In this document: one piece after another, positions 58,828 to 64,000 of the stretch | Layout: the number at the start of each line of letters is the position of its first letter | Position numbering within the stretch: the stretch's first letter is position 1 | Assembly: GCF_014199325.1 (NCBI RefSeq) | Contig: NZ_JACIJJ010000002.1 | Location: 124,001 to 188,000, forward strand | Direction: 5' to 3' | DNA length: 64,000 bases | Source: Sphingomonas yantingensis | GTDB taxonomy: Bacteria > Pseudomonadota > Alphaproteobacteria > Sphingomonadales > Sphingomonadaceae | Position numbers and translations under genes: made by a program | The notes under the pieces: generated by a model | Databases searched by the model: none | Told to the model about the DNA's origin: nothing | Seen by the model: the letters and a program-made list of their open reading frames with translations, nothing else

Positions 58828-59891
58828 GCTTCAACACCTTCGGCCGCGTGTTTCGCTTCACCACCTGGGGGGAGAGCCACGGGCCGGCGATCGGCGCGGT
58901 CGTCGACGGGTGCCCGCCGGGGTTGCCGCTGGGTGAGGCGGATATCCAGCCGTTCCTCGATGCGCGCCGGCCGGGGACCAGCCGCTTCACGACGCAGCGG
59001 CGTGAGCCCGACGAGGTGCGCATCCTGTCGGGGGTGTTCGAGGGGCGGACCACCGGCACGCCGATCAGCCTGATGATCGAGAATGTCGACCAGCGGTCGA
59101 AGGACTATTCGGAGGTCGCCAAGGCCTATCGCCCCGGCCATGCCGATTATGCCTACGACGCCAAATACGGCTTTCGCGACTATCGCGGCGGCGGGCGATC
59201 CTCGGCGCGCGAGACCGCGAGCCGGGTGGCGGCGGGCGCGGTCGCGCGTGCAGTGATCCCCGAGGTGACGATCACCGCCTGGGTCGAGGCGATCGGCGGC
59301 GACGCCATCGACTATGCGAAGTTCGATGCCGCCGAGATCGGCCGCAATCCCTTCTTCTGTCCCGACCCCGACGCCGCCGTGCGTTGGGAAGCGCTGGTCG
59401 ACGAGGCACGCAAGGCAGGCTCGTCGCTGGGCGCGGTCGTCGCGGCGGAGGCGACGGGCGTGCCGGCGGGCTGGGGCGCGCCGCTCTATGCCAAGCTCGA
59501 CAGCGAACTGGCGGCGGCGGTCATGTCGATCAATGCGGTCAAGGGCGTCGAGATCGGCGACGGGTTCGACGCGGCGCGGTTGACCGGCGAGCAGAATGCC
59601 GATCCGATGCGGCCGGGCGAGCACGGCCCCGCGTTCCTCGCCAATCATGCCGGCGGGATCGCGGGCGGCATCTCGACCGGGCAGCCGGTTCGCCTGCGCT
59701 GCGCGTTCAAGCCGACCAGCTCGATCCTGACCCCAGTCGAGACGATCGACCGCGACGGCGCCGCGGCAGCGATCATGACCAAGGGGCGACACGACCCCTG
59801 CGTCGGCATCCGCGGAGTGCCGGTGGTCGAAGCGATGCTGGCGCTGGTGCTCGCCGACCAGAAGCTGCTCCACCGCGCACAATGCGGCTGA
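58824..59891 (+). CDS. aroC: Chorismate synthase
   Basis: Last step of the shikimate pathway: converts 5-enolpyruvylshikimate-3-phosphate to chorismate using reduced FMN. The 355-residue protein has the three family signatures: [18 protein letters not shown] (about 16-33), the [15 protein letters not shown] region with [19 protein letters not shown] (about 126-144), and the C-terminal [18 protein letters not shown] (about 326-343). Length is normal. Its ATG overlaps the GNAT stop. Confidence 0.97.
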   Translation: MSFNTFGRVFRFTTWGESHGPAIGAVVDGCPPGLPLGEADIQPFLDARRPGTSRFTTQRREPDEVRILSGVFEGRTTGTPISLMIENVDQRSKDYSEVAKAYRPGHADYAYDAKYGFRDYRGGGRSSARETASRVAAGAVARAVIPEVTITAWVEAIGGDAIDYAKFDAAEIGRNPFFCPDPDAAVRWEALVDEARKAGSSLGAVVAAEATGVPAGWGAPLYAKLDSELAAAVMSINAVKGVEIGDGFDAARLTGEQNADPMRPGEHGPAFLANHAGGIAGGISTGQPVRLRCAFKPTSSILTPVETIDRDGAAAAIMTKGRHDPCVGIRGVPVVEAMLALVLADQKLLHRAQCG

Positions 59892-60003
59892 GCGCCGAAT
59901 AAGGCGAGAATGGGGCGGGCCGAGCGAAGCCAGCGTTCAGCCGAGGGTCTTTTCCCGCGCTGCCTCGTTTTCTTTCCCGAGATACAGACGGAGAGGTAAC
60001 ACC

Positions 60004-60291
60004 ATGAAAAAGCACGCTCTTGCAGGGCTTCTGATCCTTGCCGGATCGACCGCTGCGATCGCCCAGACGACGCCGCAGACACAGCCGGCCCCGCAGACGC
60101 AGACCCAGCCGATGCCCGGTCAGCAGGCCCCGACGAACCCCGCCGACGACAATCAGCAGCCGGCGGAAACGACCACGACCGAGCCGACGGACCCGACGGC
60201 ACCCGAGACGACGCCCGCCCCGGATGCAGGCACGCCGCCGACCGGGACGACCACAACGCCTCCCACCGGCACGACTCCGCCGCAGGGCTGA
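60004..60291 (+). CDS. Pro/Thr/Gln-rich exported protein
   Basis: A 95-residue protein with a signal peptide (MKKHALAGLLILAGSTAAIA, cleavage near residue 20). The mature part is low-complexity and disordered: QTQ/PAPQTQ repeats, then TTTTEPTDPT and GTTTTPPTGTTPP. No Cys, no charge clusters, no fold. It may be a cell-envelope spacer or an adhesin-like secreted peptide; the function is unknown. GGAGAGG precedes the ATG, and a strong terminator follows, so it is probably a single-gene transcript. Confidence 0.75.
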   Translation: MKKHALAGLLILAGSTAAIAQTTPQTQPAPQTQTQPMPGQQAPTNPADDNQQPAETTTTEPTDPTAPETTPAPDAGTPPTGTTTTPPTGTTPPQG

Positions 60292-60319
60292 CCCGCACAC
60301 GGCTCACTACGGAAAAGGA

Positions 60320-60352
60320 CCCCGCGCCACCCCGGCGCGAGGTTTCTTTTTT
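60320..60352 (+). terminator. Rho-independent terminator
   Basis: CCCCGCGCC-ACCCC-GGCGCGAGG forms a 9-base arm stem, followed by a TTTCTTTTTT run. It ends the transcript of the Pro/Thr-rich exported protein. Confidence 0.85.
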
Positions 60353-60365
60353 GTGCGGCGCCTAC

Positions 60366-60445
60366 GTCATCCCAGCGAAGGCCGGGATCGGTCGAGGACA
60401 GCGCGGGTCCTGACCGCCAGCGGCCCCAGCCTTCGCTGGGGCGAC
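60366..60445. repeat. Paired palindromic intergenic repeat, GTCATCCCAGCGAAGG type
   Basis: GTCATCCCAGCGAAGGCCGGGATC is mirrored by GGCCCCAGCCTTCGCTGGGGCGAC. The CCCAGCGAA core is shared with the element inside the atp operon. It lies between the terminator and the purA stop. Confidence 0.85.
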
Positions 60446-60455
60446 GCAGAGTGCC

Positions 60456-61745
60456 TTAGTCCGCGAACGGATCGCGTACCAGGATCGTGTCCTCCCGCTC
60501 CGGGCTGGTCGATACCAGCGTCACCGGGCAGCGGATCAGCTCCTCGATCCGCCGGATATATTTGATCGCCTGTGCCGGCAGGTCGGCCCAGCTGCGCGCG
60601 CCCGCGGTCGTTTCGGTCCAGCCTTCCATCGTTTCCCAGATCGGCTCGACACGTGCCTGGTCGGCGGCGTGCGCGGGGAAATGGTCGAGCGTCTGATCGC
60701 CGAGGCGATAGCCTGTGCAGATGCGGATCTCCTCGAACCCGTCGAGCACGTCGAGCTTGGTGAGCGCGATGCCGGTGATGCCGCTGACCGCCGCCGACTG
60801 GCGCACCAGCACCGCGTCGAACCAGCCGCAGCGGCGCTTGCGGCCCGTGACCGTGCCGAACTCGTGCCCGCGCACGCCCAGCCGCTCGCCGGTCTCGTCG
60901 GCAAGCTCGGTGGGGAAGGGGCCGGAGCCGACGCGTGTGGTATACGCCTTGGCGATGCCCAGGACGAAACCGACCGCGCCCGGGCCTACGCCCGAACCGC
61001 CCGCGGCAGTGCCGGCGATGGTGTTGGACGAGGTGACGAACGGATAGGTGCCGTGGTCGATGTCGAGGAGCACGCCCTGTGCGCCCTCGAACAGGATGCG
61101 CTTGCCCGCCGATCGCGCGTCGTTGAGCATCCGCCACACGGGTGCCGCGAAGGGCAGGACGAAGCCGGCGATTTCGCGCAGTTCGGCCACCAGCGCCTCG
61201 CGGTCGATTGGCGGCTCGCCAAACCCGGCGCGGAGCGCATCGTGATGCGCGGTCAGCCGGTCGAGCTGCGGCCCCAGATCGTCGAGATGGGCGAGGTCGC
61301 AAACGCGGATCGCGCGGCGACCGACCTTGTCCTCGTACGCCGGGCCGATGCCGCGGCGGGTGGTGCCGATCTTGCCCGCGCCGCTTGCATCCTCGCGCAG
61401 TCCGTCGAGGTCGCGGTGGAAGGGGAGGATGAGCGCACAGGTGTCGGCGATCATCAGCGTGTCGGGCGTCGCCTCCACCCCCTGCTCGCGCAGCCGCTCG
61501 ACCTCTGCCTTCAAGGCCCAGGGGTCGAGGACGACGCCGTTGCCGATGACGCTCGGCGTGCCGCGGACGATGCCCGAGGGGAGGAGCGACAGCTTGTAGG
61601 TCTTGTCGCCGACGACCAGCGTGTGGCCGGCATTGTGCCCACCCTGGAAGCGGACGACGACGTCGGCGCGCTCCGCCAGCCAGTCGACGATCTTGCCCTT
61701 GCCCTCGTCGCCCCATTGGGCGCCGATCACCGCCACGTTCGCCAC
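60456..61745 (-). CDS. purA: Adenylosuccinate synthetase
   Basis: Condenses IMP with aspartate using GTP, the first committed step to AMP. The 429-residue protein has the GTP-binding [17 protein letters not shown] start (about 8-24), GGHNAGHT (about 38-45), [15 protein letters not shown] (about 129-143), [24 protein letters not shown] (about 220-243) and the C-terminal GPFPTEL block. Length is normal. It is transcribed away from the histidine kinase gene's end, with 76 bp between. Confidence 0.97.
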   Translation of the reverse strand: MANVAVIGAQWGDEGKGKIVDWLAERADVVVRFQGGHNAGHTLVVGDKTYKLSLLPSGIVRGTPSVIGNGVVLDPWALKAEVERLREQGVEATPDTLMIADTCALILPFHRDLDGLREDASGAGKIGTTRRGIGPAYEDKVGRRAIRVCDLAHLDDLGPQLDRLTAHHDALRAGFGEPPIDREALVAELREIAGFVLPFAAPVWRMLNDARSAGKRILFEGAQGVLLDIDHGTYPFVTSSNTIAGTAAGGSGVGPGAVGFVLGIAKAYTTRVGSGPFPTELADETGERLGVRGHEFGTVTGRKRRCGWFDAVLVRQSAAVSGITGIALTKLDVLDGFEEIRICTGYRLGDQTLDHFPAHAADQARVEPIWETMEGWTETTAGARSWADLPAQAIKYIRRIEELIRCPVTLVSTSPEREDTILVRDPFAD

Positions 61746-61821
61746 TCAGCCCATCCGATGCTGTTTGAAGAGAAGCCGCCGCCCTATCGCGAGGGGGGCG
61801 GTTCGTCCACCCGTGGTGGGA

Positions 61822-64000
61822 TCAGCGGTCGAGCGCCTCGCGCACGCGGTCGGCCAGTTGCTGGAGGTTGAACGGCTTGGGCAGGAGTGGTGGGCCGCCT
61901 GCGACCCCCTCGGCCCGCTGCTCGCGGGTATAGCCGCTGGTGAACAGGACGCGCAGTTCCGGCACGCGTCGGCGCGCGGCATCGGCCAGCTCGCGGCCGG
62001 TCATGTCGGGCATCACCATGTCGGTGAAGAGCAGGCTGGGTCGCAGCCCCGCGTCGATCACCGCCAGCGCCTCCGGCCCGCTCGCTGCAGCATCGACGCC
62101 GTAGCCGAGGTCGCGCAGCGCCTCGACCGAGAAGCTGCGGACGCGCTCCTCGTCCTCGACCACCAGCACGCGCTCGCCCGGCCGCGCGCGCGGCGGCTCG
62201 CGATCGGCCGCCGCGCGATCGCGCGGGGCCGTCGCTTCGGCCGCGGCGCAGGGGAGGTAGAGGTGCACCGACGTCCCCTCGCCCGGCGTCGAATCGATCC
62301 GGACATGCCCCCCCGACTGACGCACGAAGCCGAATACCTGGCTGAGGCCTAGGCCCGTGCCCTTGCCCACCGCCTTGGTGGTGAAGAACGGCTCGAACGC
62401 GCGGCGGACCACGTCGGGCGGCATGCCCGCGCCGGTATCCGCGACGCAGAGGCGCAGGAAATCGCCGGGGGCGACGCCGTAGCGTTCGGCCTCCTCCCCC
62501 TCGACGCGGTGCTGGCTGGTCGCGATCGTCAGCGTGCCGCCGCCGGCCATCGCGTCGCGCGCGTTGACGGCAAGGTTGAGGACCACGTTTTCGAGCTGGC
62601 TGGGGTCGGCGACCGCGGGGCGCAGGTCGCCGGCCAGATGCGTCTCGACCCGGATATCGTCGCCGATCGTGCGGACGAGCAGGTCGAGCATCCCCTTCAC
62701 CATCGCGTCGAGGTCGATCGGCCGCGGCGCCAGCGGCGTCTGGCGCGCAAAGGCGAGCAGCCGCTGCGTCAGCCCTGCCGCCCGCGTCGCGCCATCGCGC
62801 GCCGCGGTCAGATAGCGGGCGATATCGGTCGATCCCTGCGCCACCCGCCGCTCGAGCAGGTCGAGCGCGCCGATGACGACGGCGAGCATGTTGTTGAAGT
62901 CGTGCGCGATGCCGCCGGTCAACTGGCCGACCGCCTCCATCTTCTGCGCCTGACGCAGCTGTTCTTCCGCGGCCATCAACTGGCGGGTCCGTTCCTCGAC
63001 CGCGCGTTCCAGATCCTCGCGCGAGCGGGCGAGGACGTCGCGCGCCTCGACCACGGTCTGAATATCGGTCGTAGTGCCGAACCAGCGGGTGACGCGCCCG
63101 TCGCTGTCGCGCACCGCCGCCGCGCGGCCCATCGCCCAGCGATAGCTGCCACTCGGCGCGTGCCAGATGCGGTATTCGCGCTGATAGTCGTGGCCGGTTT
63201 CGACCGCCTCGCCCCAGGCGGCGAACGCGCCGTCACGGTCGTCGGGGTGGAGCACACGGTCCCAGGCATCGCCATCGGTGCTGCCCGGGGCGCTGCCGGT
63301 ATATTCGTACCAGCGCGCATTGTAATAATCGATTGCGCCGTCGGGTGTCGCGGCCCAGACCATGTGGTCGATCGAATCGGTGATCGCGCGGAACTGCGCC
63401 TCGCTCTCGCGCAGCGCGGCGACGGCGTTGGCGCGCTCGACCGCATCCCAGGAGATTTCGGCCACCGCCTCGACGAAGGCGATATCCTCCGGGTTCCAGG
63501 CGCGCGGTTCCGCCTGATTGACGTAGAGGGTGGCAAGCCAGCGCCCCTGTCGCAGCAGGGGCACGCCGATGACTGCGGCGGTCAGCCGGCTGACCGCGCT
63601 GCCCGCGACGCATTCGTCGCTGGCACAATCGGCGCTGACGAGCGTCCGACCCTCGCGATAGGCCTCGGTCATGGGCAGACCGAGTTCGTCCGCCGACAGG
63701 GACCCGCGCATCAGCGGCAGGCGCCCGCTGGTCCAGCCAGGACCGAACCAGGCGCTGCCGTCCGCGGCGATGCGGTAGAAGCCGACGCGGTCGAGCTCCA
63801 TCCGCCGGCCCAGCGCCGCCGCGGTCAGGCGCATGATCGCATCGGGAGTGTCGAGCCCACGTTGCCGTTCGGCGAGCGAGTAGATGAACGCCTGCGTCTC
63901 GGTCGCCTGGCGCAGTTCCTCGGTCGTCGCCCGCGCCGCTTCCTCAGCGGCCTTGCGCTGGGTGATGTCGAAAGTGATGCCGGGGAAGCGCACCATCGCG
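61822..64000 (-). CDS. Hybrid sensor histidine kinase with GAF, PAS and receiver domains (5' end beyond window)
   Basis: The last ~726 codons of a large cytoplasmic sensor kinase are in the window; the start lies past the right edge. In order: the end of a PAS/PAC domain ([12 protein letters not shown]), a GAF domain (about residues 45-200), a PAS-PAC domain (about 205-320, [15 protein letters not shown]), a coiled linker, HisKA with the phospho-acceptor His in [12 protein letters not shown], HATPase with [18 protein letters not shown] and [12 protein letters not shown], and a C-terminal receiver domain with its Asp in [10 protein letters not shown]. No output domain is seen, so it probably signals through a phosphotransfer partner. 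The GAF may sense a small ligand. Confidence 0.92.
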   Translation of the reverse strand, partial: AMVRFPGITFDITQRKAAEEAARATTEELRQATETQAFIYSLAERQRGLDTPDAIMRLTAAALGRRMELDRVGFYRIAADGSAWFGPGWTSGRLPLMRGSLSADELGLPMTEAYREGRTLVSADCASDECVAGSAVSRLTAAVIGVPLLRQGRWLATLYVNQAEPRAWNPEDIAFVEAVAEISWDAVERANAVAALRESEAQFRAITDSIDHMVWAATPDGAIDYYNARWYEYTGSAPGSTDGDAWDRVLHPDDRDGAFAAWGEAVETGHDYQREYRIWHAPSGSYRWAMGRAAAVRDSDGRVTRWFGTTTDIQTVVEARDVLARSREDLERAVEERTRQLMAAEEQLRQAQKMEAVGQLTGGIAHDFNNMLAVVIGALDLLERRVAQGSTDIARYLTAARDGATRAAGLTQRLLAFARQTPLAPRPIDLDAMVKGMLDLLVRTIGDDIRVETHLAGDLRPAVADPSQLENVVLNLAVNARDAMAGGGTLTIATSQHRVEGEEAERYGVAPGDFLRLCVADTGAGMPPDVVRRAFEPFFTTKAVGKGTGLGLSQVFGFVRQSGGHVRIDSTPGEGTSVHLYLPCAAAEATAPRDRAAADREPPRARPGERVLVVEDEERVRSFSVEALRDLGYGVDAAASGPEALAVIDAGLRPSLLFTDMVMPDMTGRELADAARRRVPELRVLFTSGYTREQRAEGVAGGPPLLPKPFNLQQLADRVREALDR

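Noticed and set aside
60367..61716. A second 449-codon minus-strand frame within purA
   Set aside because: It is a frame-shifted shadow of purA with Arg/Pro-rich translation; the purA frame has all family motifs.

Overview
The window is a GC-rich alphaproteobacterial chromosome segment. The gene content points to Sphingomonadales, probably Sphingomonas or a close relative: separate petA-petB-petC genes for complex III, an F1 ATP synthase operon with a very short epsilon subunit, a protocatechuate 4,5-cleavage (lig) gene set of the Sphingobium type, a large TonB-dependent receptor, and many short intergenic palindrome pairs. I saw no transposase, integrase, CRISPR array, rRNA or tRNA. The genus is an inference from gene content.

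Layout. 0-10 kb is housekeeping: a hemF fragment, an exported protein, trmL, petABC with apt behind a terminator, an odd Gly/Tyr-rich lipoprotein, a MaoC dehydratase, an ectophosphodiesterase lipoprotein, ychF, a PAP2 phosphatase and a 2OG-Fe(II) oxygenase. 10.4-16.6 kb is a 4-hydroxybenzoate/protocatechuate catabolic island: ligJ-pobA on the minus strand, ligK-ligU-ligI on the plus strand, and between them a LysR regulator with two N-terminal HTH domains. 16.7-25.3 kb holds a divergent M28/S9 peptidase pair, rpsD, a PchB-like chorismate mutase, a 44-residue DUF2256 protein, an orphan cpaF and a membrane glycosyltransferase. 25.3-30.7 kb is the ATP synthase F1 operon atpH-atpA-atpG-lipoprotein-atpD-atpC. 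31-38.6 kb has tldD, a zinc-finger protein, typA, and DUF72 and DUF3616 proteins, separated by the densest set of palindromic repeats.

38.7-52 kb is the most interesting part. It is an accessory catabolic cluster built of two plus-strand operons, each with a divergent paralogous LysR regulator at its head. The first operon encodes an extradiol (VOC) ring-cleavage dioxygenase, an alpha/beta C-C hydrolase, a metal-dependent cyclase/amidohydrolase-type enzyme and a fumarylacetoacetase-family hydrolase. The second encodes a TonB receptor, an exported metallo-beta-lactamase-fold hydrolase, an FAD monooxygenase, a cupin, an epimerase/dehydrogenase and an SDR. Together they look like uptake, hydroxylation, ring cleavage and hydrolysis of an aromatic or quinoid compound that I cannot identify.

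52-64 kb has an ATP-grasp/alpha-E fusion with a transglutaminase partner, a CbpA-type DnaJ protein behind a heat-shock-like promoter, a BrkB-family membrane protein, fabI, a GNAT, aroC, a Pro/Thr/Gln-rich exported protein, purA and the 3' part of a hybrid histidine kinase cut by the right edge.
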